A stretch of 64,000 bases of DNA from Pseudaquabacterium terrae (GCF_013266755.1 NZ_JABRWJ010000004.1:124001-188000), one strand, 5' to 3'. Numbered from the stretch's first letter, positions 8,454 through 17,604 are shown. The notes: generated by a model not told the origin, from the letters alone. Numbers and translations: made by a program.

Positions 8454-9941
8454 TCAGTCGGCCAGGCCGACCGGCACGACGAAGCGGAAGCAGCTGCCCT
8501 CGCCGGGCCGGCTGTCGACCTCGATGCGCCCGCCCATCAACTGCACCAGCCGCCGCACGATCGACAGCCCGAGGCCGGTGCCGCCGTAGCGCCGCGTGAC
8601 GCTCGAGTCGGCCTGCGTGAACGGCTCGAAGACGACGGCCAGCTGCTCCGGCGTCATGCCGATGCCGCTGTCGCGCACGCTGCAGGCCAGCAGCGCGTGC
8701 GAGGCATCGGCGGCGAGCTGCTCCACGTGCACGCGCACGCTGCCCTGCTCGGTGAACTTCAGCGCATTGCCGGCCAGGTTCAGCAGGATCTGGCGCCAGC
8801 GCGGCGCGTCGGCAAGCACCGCGTCGGGCACGTCGGCAGCGATCGTCCAGTCGAAGGCCAGGCCGCGCTGCATCGCCTGCGCCTGCAGCGGCGCGAGCGC
8901 GCCGCGCAGCATGTCGTTGAGCGACACCGGCAGCGGCGCCAGCAGCATCTTGTCGGCCTCGATCTTCGACAGGTCGAGCACGTCGTCGATGATCTGCATC
9001 AGCCCCTGCGCCGATTGCAGCGACAGCTCGAGGAAGTGGCGCTGGCGCGGCTCAAGCCGCGTTTCGAGCACCAGCCGCGTCAGGTTCAGCACGCCGTTCA
9101 TCGGCGTGCGCAGCTCGTGGCTCATGTTGGCGAGGAAGCTGCTCTTGGCGCGGTTGGCGGCCTCGGCGGCATCGCGTGCGGCTTCCAGCGCGGCGAGCGC
9201 GGCCTTCAGGTCGCTGATGTCGCGGGCGTTGAACTGCAGCACCGCGCTGCCGGTGACCGGGTCGCGCACCGCGCGCGCATCGATCGCATGCCAGCGTTCA
9301 CCCTGGCGCGTGCGCAGCAGCGCCTCGCCGGCAAACGCGCCACCTTCGCGCACCGTGTCGACGATGGCCTCGGTCAGCGCAGGCTCGACGAACAGCGCCG
9401 CCAGCGTCGGCTCGGCGGAGCCGCTGGCGCCGTCGAGCGGGCCGAAGGCGGCCAGCGCGGCGGGATTGCGCATCAGCGCCGGGCCGCCGTCGATGCGGTG
9501 CAGCGCGACGCGCACGGCGGCATGGCGCAGCGCTTCCAGGCCGCGCAGCATGCTCGGGTCGTAGCTCGCGGCCAACGGCTCGGAGGCGAACAGCAGCGCC
9601 TGGCGGCCATCGGGCAGGCGCACGCCGCGCGATACCAGCTCGGAGGTCAGCGGTTCGTCGCGCGGGTAGAGCGTCCACGATTCGCGCACCAGCCGGCCCT
9701 GCACATGCTGCTGCATGCTGGCCAGCAGCCGCTCGCGCGCGGCCGGCGAGATGTCGGAGTAGTCGCGCGCGGCCAGCTCGTCGCGGCTGACGGCGCGCCA
9801 GAACACCAGGCCGGCTTCGTTGGCCCACGGGATCGCCGACCGGTCGGTGTCGAAGACCCACATCGGCAGCTGCAGCCACTCGTAATGGCGCAGGTCCTCG
9901 TAGGCGAGCAGCAGCTGCGGCGGCGGGGAGTCGTCGGTCAC
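8454..9941 (-). CDS. PAS-type sensor histidine kinase without receiver
   Basis: A 495-residue cytosolic-looking kinase from the GTG at 9941. Residues ~10-120 and ~130-245 look like two PAS-like sensory regions, followed by a coiled linker. The HisKA H-box FLANMSHELRTP puts the phosphorylated His at 275. The HATPase domain spans ~385-495 and ends with GTGLGLSIVRRLVQLMGG. No transmembrane segment and no receiver domain are seen, so its response regulator must lie elsewhere. A TTG at 10004 overlaps the lspA stop (TTGA) and would add 21 Arg-rich residues; either start is possible. The position behind lspA suggests cotranscription. Confidence 0.87.
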   Translation of the reverse strand: MTDDSPPPQLLLAYEDLRHYEWLQLPMWVFDTDRSAIPWANEAGLVFWRAVSRDELAARDYSDISPAARERLLASMQQHVQGRLVRESWTLYPRDEPLTSELVSRGVRLPDGRQALLFASEPLAASYDPSMLRGLEALRHAAVRVALHRIDGGPALMRNPAALAAFGPLDGASGSAEPTLAALFVEPALTEAIVDTVREGGAFAGEALLRTRQGERWHAIDARAVRDPVTGSAVLQFNARDISDLKAALAALEAARDAAEAANRAKSSFLANMSHELRTPMNGVLNLTRLVLETRLEPRQRHFLELSLQSAQGLMQIIDDVLDLSKIEADKMLLAPLPVSLNDMLRGALAPLQAQAMQRGLAFDWTIAADVPDAVLADAPRWRQILLNLAGNALKFTEQGSVRVHVEQLAADASHALLACSVRDSGIGMTPEQLAVVFEPFTQADSSVTRRYGGTGLGLSIVRRLVQLMGGRIEVDSRPGEGSCFRFVVPVGLAD

Positions 9942-10000
9942 GCGGCGCGGAATGCGGCTGCGGCGGCGCGTCGGTTTCAAAGGGCGGCCCGGGCAGCGAT

Positions 10001-10513
10001 TCAAGCGCGCCGCACGCGCCGCAGCTCGTCGGCGATCAGGCAGACGGCGCCGAGGGTGATCGCGCTGTCGGCCAGGTTGAAGCTCGGGAAATAGCCGCCC
10101 GGGAACATCGGCGCCAGCCAGCCCCAGTGGAACTGCAGGAAGTCGACCACATAGCCGTGCAGCAGCCGGTCGATCACGTTGCCGAGCGCACCGCCGAGGA
10201 TCATCGACACCGCGAAGCAGAAGAGGGTCTGCTCAGGATGCGTCTTCAACATCCAGACGATGAAGCCCGAGGCCAGGATGCCGAGGGCGACGAAGAACCA
10301 GCGCTGCCAGCCGGCGGCATCGGCGAGGAAGGAGAAGGCGGCGCCGGTGTTGTGTGCGCGCACCAGGTTGAAATACGAGGTGACGGTGCGGCTGTCGTGC
10401 AGCGCGAACTCGCCGATGACCAGCACCTTGGTGAGCTGGTCCAGCAGGATCACCGCGAGCGCCAGGCCGAGCCAAAGCGCCATCGGGGTAGACGAAGAAC
10501 GGGAAACTGTCAT
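10001..10513 (-). CDS. lspA: lipoprotein signal peptidase (signal peptidase II)
   Basis: A 170-residue inner-membrane aspartyl protease that cleaves prolipoproteins before the lipidated Cys. Visible family blocks: [10 protein letters not shown] in the first membrane helix, [24 protein letters not shown] with the first catalytic Asp region, and [11 protein letters not shown] with the second Asp. Four hydrophobic helices are apparent. An internal Met at 10483 is an alternative start. In most relatives it follows ileS directly; here an unrelated gene on the other strand (10670-11338) separates them, so it must have its own promoter. Confidence 0.96.
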   Translation of the reverse strand: MTVSRSSSTPMALWLGLALAVILLDQLTKVLVIGEFALHDSRTVTSYFNLVRAHNTGAAFSFLADAAGWQRWFFVALGILASGFIVWMLKTHPEQTLFCFAVSMILGGALGNVIDRLLHGYVVDFLQFHWGWLAPMFPGGYFPSFNLADSAITLGAVCLIADELRRVRRA

Positions 10514-10563
10514 CTAGGCGTCAGGCTTGTGAGGGGAAATACTGCACGGAAATGGCGTGAACG

Positions 10564-10580
10564 GGCGCTACTGTAGCGCC
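10564..10580. promoter_or_regulatory. 17-bp perfect palindrome in the lspA/FeeM-like divergent region
   Basis: GGCGCTAC, one T, then GTAGCGCC: 8-bp perfect arms around a single central base. It lies 50 bp from the lspA start and 89 bp from the start of the N-acyl amino acid synthase gene. The size and compactness fit a dimeric regulator operator better than a terminator. A second short hairpin (GGACC/GGTCC, 10592-10605) follows. No promoter hexamers are clear. Confidence 0.5.
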
Positions 10581-10669
10581 GGGGGATCGGAGGACCGGTT
10601 GGTCCGACAGCATCCATCCATGCACTCAAGAGGCGCGGCCAGCGCCCTCAAGTTGTTGGGGACCCATCG

Positions 10670-11338
10670 ATGACCACGGCCTGGCTCAGTTTCAGCCTGC
10701 GTGTCGCACGCAGTGCACAGGACCTCCACGATGCCTGCGCGGTGCGCGCGGCGGCCTACGGGCACCACCTGCCGCAGCTGCGTGCGGCGCTGGCGCAGCC
10801 CGATGCCGTCGACCGCCATCCGGGCACGGTCGTGCTGCTGTGCCGCGACAAGGACAGCGGCCGGCCGATCGGCACCGCGCGAGTGCAGCGCTGCGCGCCG
10901 AAGTCGCCGGTGGAGATCGAGCACGACGTGACGCTGCCGGACTGGCTGAGCGAGCGGCCGCGCGCCGAAGTCTCGCGGCTGGCGATCATGCCGGGCGCCG
11001 ATGCGATGCTGCGGCCGATGCTGATCAAGGCCAGCTTCCTGTTCTGCGCTGCCAACCAGATCCGCTGGATGGTGATCGGCGCGCGCAGCGAAGCGCTGGT
11101 GCGCATCTACCGGCGGCTCGGCTTCATCGATGCGTTCGATCACGGTGCTGCGCTGCCGCTGGCCCACGGCGGCGGCCTGCCGCACCACATCCTCGCGCTC
11201 GACATCGTCGGCACCGAGCGCAGCTGGTACCAGGGCCAGCACGGCCTGTACACGACGATCTTCGAGACCTTCCATCCGGACGTGCAGCTGTTCGACACGC
11301 CCGGCACTGCACAACCCGCCGAGCGCATCGCGGCTTAG
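10670..11338 (+). CDS. N-acyl amino acid synthase, FeeM-like (GNAT-fold)
   Basis: A 222-residue protein of the FeeM/autoinducer-synthase-like acyltransferase group, whose characterised members use acyl-ACP to acylate amino acids such as tyrosine. Seen here: the N-terminal VRAAAYGHH block (the arginine-aromatic segment that positions the acceptor), TARVQRC on the central strand, ERPRAEVSRLAIMPG (conserved Glu-Ser-Arg-Leu strand), and YRRLGFIDAFDHG near the acyl pocket. Product and acceptor are unknown. It lies between convergent ileS and divergent lspA, with palindromes on both sides. Possible roles are a signal molecule or a long-chain acyl amino acid lipid. Confidence 0.82.
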   Translation: MTTAWLSFSLRVARSAQDLHDACAVRAAAYGHHLPQLRAALAQPDAVDRHPGTVVLLCRDKDSGRPIGTARVQRCAPKSPVEIEHDVTLPDWLSERPRAEVSRLAIMPGADAMLRPMLIKASFLFCAANQIRWMVIGARSEALVRIYRRLGFIDAFDHGAALPLAHGGGLPHHILALDIVGTERSWYQGQHGLYTTIFETFHPDVQLFDTPGTAQPAERIAA

Positions 11339-11386
11339 GCGCCTGCGGCGCCCAAGCCGCGGCGCGGCAGAACATTCCGCTCCCCC

Positions 11387-11409
11387 GAGCCCCCTCCGGG
11401 AGGGGGCTC
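11387..11409. terminator. 10-bp GC-rich hairpin between convergent genes
   Basis: Arms GAGCCCCCTC and GAGGGGGCTC pair perfectly around CGG. It is located 49 nt after the FeeM-like stop and 77 nt after the ileS stop on the opposite strand, so it could end transcription from both sides. There is no T-run on either strand, so termination strength is uncertain. Confidence 0.5.
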
Positions 11410-11434
11410 CAGCTCGAAGGACAGCTCCCACCGG

Positions 11435-11453
11435 CCTCCCTCCGAGAGGGAGG
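11435..11453. terminator. second hairpin between convergent genes
   Basis: Arms CCTCCCTC and GAGGGAGG pair over 8 bp around CGA, 33 nt from the ileS stop. With the preceding hairpin it forms a tandem pair of related purine/pyrimidine-arm stems, resembling a bidirectional terminator or a REP-like pair. Confidence 0.45.
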
Positions 11454-11485
11454 TTCCGGTCAGATCGACGAAGGGACTGCGCGGC

Positions 11486-14347
11486 TCACGCGACTTTGCG
11501 GCTCTCGCCGCTGCCGGCCAGGTTGCTGGTGCAGCGGCCGCAGAGGGTCGGCTGCGCGGGGTCGTGGCCGACGTCGTCGCGGTAGTGCCAGCAGCGCTCG
11601 CACTTGGTCGCCGTCGACGGCGTGACCTCGACCGCCAGCGCCTCGCCTGCGGCGATCGATGCCGCCGAGGTGATGAAGACGAACTTCAGGTCCTCGCCCA
11701 GCGTGGCCAGCAGCGCCTGCGTCTCGGCCGGCGCCGTGACGCGCACGGTGGCCTGCAGCGAGCTGCCGACCGCGCCGGCCGAGCGCACTTCTTCGATCGC
11801 CTTGTTGACCGCCTCGCGCACCTCGCGGATGCGGGCCCACTTCTGCAGCAGCGCCTGGTCGGCGGCCAAGCCCGCGTCGAAGGTCCAGTAGGTCTCGGTG
11901 AAGATCGTCGTGCCGCCGCCGAACACCTTCCACGCTTCCTCGGCCGTGAAGCTGAGGAAGGGCGCCATCCAGCGCAGCATCGCGTGCGTGATCTGCCACA
12001 GCGCGGTCTGCGCGCTGCGCCGCGCCAGGCTCTTCGGCGCGGTGGTGTAGAGGCGATCCTTCAGCACGTCGAGGTAGAACGCGCCCAGGTCCTCGGAGCA
12101 GAACACCTGCAGCTTGGCGACCACCGGGTGGAACTCGTAGATGGTGTAGTGCGCCAGCACCTCGGCCTGGAACTGCGCCGCGCGCGCCAGCGCCCAGCGG
12201 TCGATCTCCAGCAGCTCGCCCGGCGCGACGGCATCTTTCGCCGGATCGAAGTCGCTGGTATTGGCGAGCAGGAAGCGCAGCGTATTGCGGATGCGGCGGT
12301 AGGCATCGACGACGCGGGCGAGGATCTTGTCGTCGCCGGCGATGTCGCCCGAATAGTCGCTGGCCGCGACCCACAGCCGGATGATCTCGGCGCCCAGCTT
12401 CTTGCTCACCACCTGCGGCTCGATGCCGTTGCCGAGTGACTTGCTCATCTTGCGGCCCTGGCTGTCGACGGTGAACCCGTGCGTCAGCAGGCCGCGGTAG
12501 GGCGCGCGGCCTTCGAGCGCGCAGGCCAGCAGCAGCGACGAGTGGAACCAGCCGCGGTGCTGGTCGTGGCCTTCGAGGTACAGGTCGGCCTCGGGGCCGC
12601 TCTCGTGGTAGCCCAGGCTGCCGTGCTGCTCGGCATGCGTGCCGCGCAGCACGTGCCGGAAGGTCGAGCCGGAGTCGAACCAGACCTCGAGGATGTCGCT
12701 GCTCTTGGTGTAGTGCGGCGCGTCGTCGGGGCCGAGGATGGCTTCAGCGGTGGCGCGGCTCCAGGCCTCGATGCCGCCCTGCTCGACGATGGCCGCGGCC
12801 TGGTCGAGGATCTCCATCGTGCGCGGATGCAGCTCGCCCGTGTCCTTGTGCAGGAAGAAGGGCACCGGCACGCCCCAGCTGCGCTGGCGCGAGATGCACC
12901 AGTCGGGCCGGTTGGCGATCATGTCGCGCAGTCGCGCGCGGCCGTTCTCCGGATAGAAGCCGGTCTGGTCGATGGCGTCGAGCGCCATCTGGCGCAGCGT
13001 CTTCGGCGCCTTGTCCTTGGTGAAGACGCCCGGGCCTTCATCCATGCGGATGAACCACTGCGCCGCGGCGCGGTAGATCACCGGCGACTTGTGGCGCCAG
13101 CAGTGCGGGTAGCTGTGCGTGATCGTCGTCGTGTGCAGCAGCCGACCGGCGTCGCGCAAGGCGTCGAGGATCGCCGGCACCGCCTTCCAGATGTGCTGGC
13201 CGCCGAAGAGCGGGAAGTCCGGCGCATAGGCGCCGTTGCCCTGCACCGGATTCAGGATCTCGTCGACCTTCATGCCGTGCGCGACGCAGGACTGGAAGTC
13301 GTCGAGGCCATAAGCCGGCGACGAGTGCACGATGCCGGTGCCGTCGTCGGCGGTCGCGTACTCGGCGAGGTACACCGGGCTCGGCCGGTCGTAGCCCGGG
13401 TGCACGGCGCCGAGCGGATGGCGGAAAGCGATGCCGCCCAGGTTCTCGCCGGCGGTGACCGCGCGCACCGTGCCGGTCAGGCCGTAACGTTCCAGGCACT
13501 TGTCGACCAGCGATTCGGCCAGCACCAGCAGGCCCTTGGGCGTGTCGACGAGCGCGTAGTCGAGGGCCGGATTCAGGTTCAGCGCCTGGTTCGCGGGGAT
13601 GGTCCACGCGGTCGTGGTCCAGATGACGATGAAGGCGTCCTTGTCGAGCGCCGGCAGGCCGAAGGCGGCGGCCAGCCGCTCCGGCTCGGCGCAGGGGAAG
13701 GCGACGTCCAGCGTCTGGCTCTTCTTGTCGGCGTACTCGATCTCGAACTCGGCCAGCGACGAGCCGCAGTCGAAGCACCAGTACACCGGCTTCAAGCCGC
13801 GGTAAACGAAGCCGCGCTCGATCACCCGCTTGAAGGCGCGGATCTCGCCGGCCTCGTTGGCGAAGTCCATCGTGCGATAGGGCCGCTCCCACTCGCCGAG
13901 CACGCCCAGGCGCTGGAAGTCGGCCATCTGCTGCGCGATCTGCTCGGTGGCGTAGGCGCGGCTCCTGGCCTGCATGTCGTCACGGCTCAGGTTGCGGCCG
14001 TGCGCCTTCTCGATCGCGTTCTCGATCGGCAGGCCGTGGCAATCCCAGCCCGGCACGTACTGAGCGTCGAAGCCGGCGAGCTGGCGCGCCCGGACGATCA
14101 TGTCCTTGAGCACCTTGTTGACGGCGTGACCCATGTGGATCTGGCCGTTGGCATAGGGCGGGCCGTCGTGCAGGATGAACTTCGGCGCGCCGTGGCGCGC
14201 ATCGCGCAGGCGCTTGTACAGGCCTTCGTCTGCCCAAGCCTTGACCCAGCCGGGCTCACGCTGCGCGAGGTCGCCGCGCATCGGGAACGGGGTGTCGGGC
14301 AGGTTCAGCGTCGATCGGTAGTCGGTGGGGGCGGTCGATTCGGTCAT
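11486..14347 (-). CDS. ileS: isoleucyl-tRNA synthetase
   Basis: Charges tRNA-Ile with isoleucine. The 953-residue protein has the class I HIGH motif as HMGH (residues 71-74), the KMSKS loop at about 632-636 ([11 protein letters not shown]), an editing insertion between them, and a C-terminal zinc finger (CERCW...CGRC). The start [17 protein letters not shown] at 14347 matches bacterial IleS N-termini; the longer frame to 14431 covers the leader. A 9-bp perfect hairpin (CGCGGCGCC/GGCGCCGCG, 14405-14424) lies in that leader, 57 nt upstream. It is divergent from an OmpV-like gene, and lspA does not follow it directly. Confidence 0.98.
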   Translation of the reverse strand: MTESTAPTDYRSTLNLPDTPFPMRGDLAQREPGWVKAWADEGLYKRLRDARHGAPKFILHDGPPYANGQIHMGHAVNKVLKDMIVRARQLAGFDAQYVPGWDCHGLPIENAIEKAHGRNLSRDDMQARSRAYATEQIAQQMADFQRLGVLGEWERPYRTMDFANEAGEIRAFKRVIERGFVYRGLKPVYWCFDCGSSLAEFEIEYADKKSQTLDVAFPCAEPERLAAAFGLPALDKDAFIVIWTTTAWTIPANQALNLNPALDYALVDTPKGLLVLAESLVDKCLERYGLTGTVRAVTAGENLGGIAFRHPLGAVHPGYDRPSPVYLAEYATADDGTGIVHSSPAYGLDDFQSCVAHGMKVDEILNPVQGNGAYAPDFPLFGGQHIWKAVPAILDALRDAGRLLHTTTITHSYPHCWRHKSPVIYRAAAQWFIRMDEGPGVFTKDKAPKTLRQMALDAIDQTGFYPENGRARLRDMIANRPDWCISRQRSWGVPVPFFLHKDTGELHPRTMEILDQAAAIVEQGGIEAWSRATAEAILGPDDAPHYTKSSDILEVWFDSGSTFRHVLRGTHAEQHGSLGYHESGPEADLYLEGHDQHRGWFHSSLLLACALEGRAPYRGLLTHGFTVDSQGRKMSKSLGNGIEPQVVSKKLGAEIIRLWVAASDYSGDIAGDDKILARVVDAYRRIRNTLRFLLANTSDFDPAKDAVAPGELLEIDRWALARAAQFQAEVLAHYTIYEFHPVVAKLQVFCSEDLGAFYLDVLKDRLYTTAPKSLARRSAQTALWQITHAMLRWMAPFLSFTAEEAWKVFGGGTTIFTETYWTFDAGLAADQALLQKWARIREVREAVNKAIEEVRSAGAVGSSLQATVRVTAPAETQALLATLGEDLKFVFITSAASIAAGEALAVEVTPSTATKCERCWHYRDDVGHDPAQPTLCGRCTSNLAGSGESRKVA

Positions 14348-14404
14348 GGCGGCTTTCGCGCCGGAGCAGGTGCCGGCGCACGCATCGTTGGAGGAGTCGG
14401 AAAG

Positions 14405-14424
14405 CGCGGCGCCCAGGCGCCGCG
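14405..14424. promoter_or_regulatory. 9-bp perfect hairpin in the ileS leader / ompV-like promoter region
   Basis: CGCGGCGCC, two loop bases, GGCGCCGCG. It lies between the divergent starts of ileS (14347) and the MipA/OmpV gene (14514). It may be an operator or an mRNA hairpin; GC bias makes chance stems more likely here, so support is modest. Confidence 0.35.
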
Positions 14425-14513
14425 TTGGCACTCAGACGAGCGAACGCCGAATTCGATCGCGCGTGGTCTGCCGGCGCGTGGCGGCGTGACCGCGCGGCAT
14501 CTGGGAGGGGACC

Positions 14514-15359
14514 ATGCACAATGCCATGGTGCCGATTCTAGCCAGCCGCCCCGCAACGCCGGCAGTCGCTGCGTTGCTCGCGGGACTGCTGCTGCCGGGC
14601 GCTGCCCGGGCCGATGAAGAGGCCAAGCCGGCGGCCACCTGGGAAGGCGCGATCGGCCTGGTGCTGCGCCATGGGCCGACCTACGCCGGCGCCGAGGACA
14701 AGCGCACGCGCATCGCGCCCGGGCTGTTCCTGCGTTACGGCCGCTTCAGCGTCACCACCACCGGCGGCTTCGCGACGCGCTCGCAGGACGAGACGACGCG
14801 CGGCGGGCTGGCCGCCGAGCTGGTGCAGCGCGACGACTTCCGCGTCAGCCTGTCGCTGCGCTTTGCCGGCGGCCGCGATCCGGGCAGCGACCCGCTGCTC
14901 GCCGGGCTCGACAAGCGCCGCACCACGCTGCGGGGCCGGCTCGGTGTGTCGCGCGATCTCGGCGCGGGCTGGCAATTGCGCGCCGGTTGGAATCCGGACC
15001 TGCTCGGCCGCGACGGCGGCAGCTACGTCGACGTCGGCCTGAATCACGGCTGGGCGCTGACCCCCACCGTGCAGGCCAGCGCCGGCATCGGTGCGACCTG
15101 GAGCAACGCCCGCTACCTGCAGAGCTATTTCGGCGTCAGCGAAGCGGAGAGTGCGCGCTCGGGCCATCCGGTGTACCGCCCGGGGTCGGGACTGCGCGAC
15201 GTCGGCGCCAACGTCGGGCTGCGCACCAGCTTCGGCCCGCGCTGGGTCGGTTTCGCGAATGCCGGCGTGTCGCGCCTGGTCGGGCCGGCCGCCGACAGCC
15301 CGCTGACGCGCCGCCCGTCGAGCTGGAGCCTGGGTGCCGGTCTGGCCTGGCGATTCTGA
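14514..15359 (+). CDS. MipA/OmpV family outer-membrane protein
   Basis: A 281-residue beta-barrel protein. The signal peptide covers residues ~1-33 (AVAALLAGLLLPGAARA, cleavage before DEEAKP). The mature part has alternating polar/hydrophobic strands, a repeated pattern of Gly and aromatic residues (APGLFLRYGRFSV), and ends in Phe (LAWRF), the usual outer-membrane assembly signal. MipA/OmpV proteins interact with murein enzymes or act as porin-like proteins. An in-frame ATG at 14526 is an alternative start. It is divergent from ileS and converges on the TetR gene. Confidence 0.87.
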   Translation: MHNAMVPILASRPATPAVAALLAGLLLPGAARADEEAKPAATWEGAIGLVLRHGPTYAGAEDKRTRIAPGLFLRYGRFSVTTTGGFATRSQDETTRGGLAAELVQRDDFRVSLSLRFAGGRDPGSDPLLAGLDKRRTTLRGRLGVSRDLGAGWQLRAGWNPDLLGRDGGSYVDVGLNHGWALTPTVQASAGIGATWSNARYLQSYFGVSEAESARSGHPVYRPGSGLRDVGANVGLRTSFGPRWVGFANAGVSRLVGPAADSPLTRRPSSWSLGAGLAWRF

Positions 15360-15382
15360 CGGCGGCACGCCTGGCGCAGGCC

Positions 15383-16027
15383 CTACAACCCACGTTCGAC
15401 CATCGACAGCAGGCGTTCGGCCAGGCCATCGAGCATCGGATCGGGCACGCCGCTCAGCGGGCCTTCGATGGTCAGCATCGCCAGGCCATGCACGGCCGAC
15501 CAGGCCAGGAACTCCGCACCCGGCCGGCGCGCGGGCGGCAGCGCGCCGGCGGCCACCATGCGATCGAGCGCGCTGCACAGCAGCCCGAACGGCCCGAGGC
15601 CGCTGTCGCCCGCTGACGTCGGGCCGGCCGGCACGGACGGGTCGAACTGGCGCTTGAACGCGGTCTGGAACAGCCCTGGCTCATCGCGCGCGAAGCGCAG
15701 GTAACCCGCGCCGACCGCGCGCAGCGTCGCGTGCGCATAGCGCGCCGAAGTCTTGGGCGCCCCCAGCGCCGCCAGCTCGTGCTCCATCGCGCGCGCGACC
15801 ATCGCCACCGCGGCCTCGCGCACGGCGGCCAGCAGGTCGTCGCGGCTCGCGAAGTGCCGGTAGGCGGCGTTCGGCACGACGCCGGCGCGGCGCGTGGCCT
15901 CGCGCAGCAGCACCGCGGCGGGGCCGCCTTCGCGCGCCAGATCGATGCCGGCTTCGAGCAGCGCGCGCCGCAGGTCGCCATGGCGGTAGGCGCTGCGCGT
16001 CGGTGGCGGGGCGCGTCGGGTCGGCAT
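15383..16027 (-). CDS. TetR/AcrR family repressor
   Basis: A 214-residue regulator. The N-terminal helix-turn-helix (residues ~15-65: ALLEAGIDLAREGG, RRAGVVPNAAYRHFASRDDLL) is well formed. The C-terminal part resembles the WHG-type ligand domain (AVGAGYLRFARDEPGLFQTAF). Its start faces a VOC-family gene, and the 103-nt gap contains two 13-bp palindromic sites sharing the TGGAC/TGT core. It is therefore probably an autorepressor that also controls the VOC gene. The ligand is unknown. Confidence 0.92.
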   Translation of the reverse strand: MPTRRAPPPTRSAYRHGDLRRALLEAGIDLAREGGPAAVLLREATRRAGVVPNAAYRHFASRDDLLAAVREAAVAMVARAMEHELAALGAPKTSARYAHATLRAVGAGYLRFARDEPGLFQTAFKRQFDPSVPAGPTSAGDSGLGPFGLLCSALDRMVAAGALPPARRPGAEFLAWSAVHGLAMLTIEGPLSGVPDPMLDGLAERLLSMVERGL

Positions 16028-16050
16028 TCGATGAGCGGTGCAGGGCTATG

Positions 16051-16063
16051 TGGACACTGTCCA
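16051..16063. promoter_or_regulatory. TetR operator candidate, site 1
   Basis: TGGACACTGTCCA: perfect 6-bp arms around a central C. It begins 24 bp from the TetR start, where binding would block TetR transcription or the shared promoter. A related copy lies 32 bp further on (start to start), close to three helical turns, so dimers would sit on the same DNA face. Confidence 0.75.
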
Positions 16064-16082
16064 TTATGTCTGCCATGATTTG

Positions 16083-16095
16083 TGGACGGTGTACA
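16083..16095. promoter_or_regulatory. TetR operator candidate, site 2
   Basis: TGGACGGTGTACA matches site 1 at 10 of 13 positions and is itself an imperfect palindrome. It lies 36 bp upstream of the VOC gene start, a position suited to repression of that gene. Confidence 0.65.
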
Positions 16096-16130
16096 CAAAC
16101 ACCGCGTCACCCACCTCACCGGAGTTCACG

Positions 16131-16544
16131 ATGCACTTTCGTCCGTACCTGAATTTCAACGGCAACGCCGCCGAGGCGATGGCCTTCTACCAGTCGGTGT
16201 TCGGCGGCAAGCTGGACCTGATGCGCTTCAAGGACGTGCCCGAGATGCCGACCCCGCCCGAGGCCGGCGAGCGCGTGATGCATGCGCACCTCGACGTCAA
16301 TGGCCATTCGCTGATGGCCTCGGACACGATGCCGGGCCAGCCCTACAAGGGCATGTCGGACTTCGGCGTCACGCTGGCCTTCGACACGGTGGCCGAGGCC
16401 CGGCGCGTCTTCGATGCGCTGGCCGCCGGCGGCAGCGTCGGCATGCCGCTGGAGCCGACCTTCTGGGTCGAGATCTTCGGCATGGTGACCGACCGCTTCG
16501 GCACGCCGTGGCTGGTCAACGGCGGAAAGATGGCGTCGAAGTAG
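16131..16544 (+). CDS. VOC family protein (PhnB-like)
   Basis: A 137-residue vicinal-oxygen-chelate fold protein similar to PhnB/YjdN (MHFRPYLNFNGNAAEAMAFYQ opening, FGVTLAFDTVAEARRVFDAL, closing DRFGTPWLVNG). The start at 16131 begins at the canonical family N-terminus; the longer frame from 16038 would run through the operator region. No catalytic function is assigned to these homologues. It is probably induced when the divergent TetR releases its sites. Its 3' end overlaps the ribF 3' end by 29 nt on the opposite strand. Confidence 0.9.
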   Translation: MHFRPYLNFNGNAAEAMAFYQSVFGGKLDLMRFKDVPEMPTPPEAGERVMHAHLDVNGHSLMASDTMPGQPYKGMSDFGVTLAFDTVAEARRVFDALAAGGSVGMPLEPTFWVEIFGMVTDRFGTPWLVNGGKMASK

Positions 16545-17499
16545 ACGTCTCGGCCGCGAACCAGGCGCGCGCGTCGGCGGCGTCGCGCGTGATGCCGGCG
16601 CGCAGCGCATCGAGCGATGGGTATTTCAGCTCGTCGTGCAGCTTGTGCAGCAGCTCGACCTGCAGCACGCGGCCGTAGCCGGCTTCCGGCGCCAGCGGCC
16701 AGTCGAGGCAATGCACCTCGAGCAGCACGCGGCCGGCATCCTCGACGGTCGGGCGCACGCCCAGGCTGGCGACGCCGGCCAGCGGCATGTCGCCCAGGCC
16801 CTGCACGCGCACGACGAAGATGCCCATCGCCGCCGGCTTCGGATGCGGAAAGCGCAGGTTCAGCGTGCGAAAGCCGAGCTCGCGGCCGAGCTTGCGGCCG
16901 TGCACGACATGGCCGCTGATGCTGTACGGCCGGCCGAGCAGCGACGCGGCGCGTTCCATGTCGCCGGCGGCCAGTGCCTCGCGCACCGCGGACGACGACA
17001 CGCGCAGCCCGTGCACCTCGTAGCTCAGCATGCGCGCGACGTCGAAGCCTTGGCCGCAGCCTGCCGCATCGAGCATCGCATAGTCGCCGGCGCGGCGCGC
17101 GCCGAAGCGGAAGTCGTCGCCGACGAGCACATAACGTGCATGCAGGCCGGCCAGCAGCACGTCGTCGATGAAGGCCTGTGGACTTTGCCCGGCGAACGCC
17201 GCGTCGAAGCGCAGCACGACGACCTGGTCGACGCCGCAGCGTTCGAGCTCGCTCAGCTTGTCGCGCAGCGTCGCAATCCTCGCCGGTGCAGATTCCGGCT
17301 TGCCCGCCAGCCGGGCGAAGTAGTCGCGCGGATGCGGCTCGAAGGTCATCACGCAGCTCGCGAGATTCCGGTGCCGCGCCTCGTTGGTCAGCAGCGCCAG
17401 CATCGCCTGGTGGCCGCGGTGCACGCCGTCGAAGTTGCCGATCGTCAGCGCGCAGGCGCTTGCCAGGCCGGGATGGTGGAAGCCGCGGAAGACTCGCAT
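16516..17499 (-). CDS. ribF: bifunctional riboflavin kinase / FAD synthetase
   Basis: Phosphorylates riboflavin to FMN and adenylates FMN to FAD. The 327-residue protein has the N-terminal nucleotidyltransferase domain (TIGNFDGVHRGHQAML, residues ~20-35; ISSTxxR-like VSSSAVREAL) and the C-terminal kinase domain (GRPYSISGHVVHGRKLGRELGFRTLNL split by the Pro-rich turn). The start MRVFRGFHHP at 17499 is the family N-terminus. In many beta/gammaproteobacteria ribF directly precedes ileS-lspA. Here all three share strand and order, but five unrelated genes or segments interrupt them. Confidence 0.96.
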   Translation of the reverse strand: MRVFRGFHHPGLASACALTIGNFDGVHRGHQAMLALLTNEARHRNLASCVMTFEPHPRDYFARLAGKPESAPARIATLRDKLSELERCGVDQVVVLRFDAAFAGQSPQAFIDDVLLAGLHARYVLVGDDFRFGARRAGDYAMLDAAGCGQGFDVARMLSYEVHGLRVSSSAVREALAAGDMERAASLLGRPYSISGHVVHGRKLGRELGFRTLNLRFPHPKPAAMGIFVVRVQGLGDMPLAGVASLGVRPTVEDAGRVLLEVHCLDWPLAPEAGYGRVLQVELLHKLHDELKYPSLDALRAGITRDAADARAWFAAETSTSTPSFRR

Positions 17500-17537
17500 C
17501 GTGCGGATTGTGATCCTCGCGCCGGTCAGTGCCGCCC

Positions 17538-17600
17538 GGCCGCCCGAAGGCACTGACGCGCCCCCTCGGGGGGCAGCGAACGGAGTGAGCGTGGGGGCCG
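17538..17600 (-). repeat. dispersed GC-rich intergenic repeat, copy B
   Basis: Inverted relative to copy A at 2979-3038 and sharing CTCACTCCGTTCGC plus the CCCCC/GGGGG hairpin core. It fills the gap between the rsuA stop and the ribF start, so in this orientation it follows rsuA just as copy A follows psd. Confidence 0.65.
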
Positions 17601-17604
17601 CATC

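Noticed and set aside
8454-10004. TTG start for the sensor kinase overlapping lspA
   Set aside because: Not excluded, but the added 21 residues are Arg/Pro-rich and no SD precedes it, so GTG 9941 is preferred.
12479-14617. 712-residue plus-strand open frame over ileS
   Set aside because: Antisense to IleS, which carries HIGH, KMSKS and zinc motifs; the frame has low-complexity composition.
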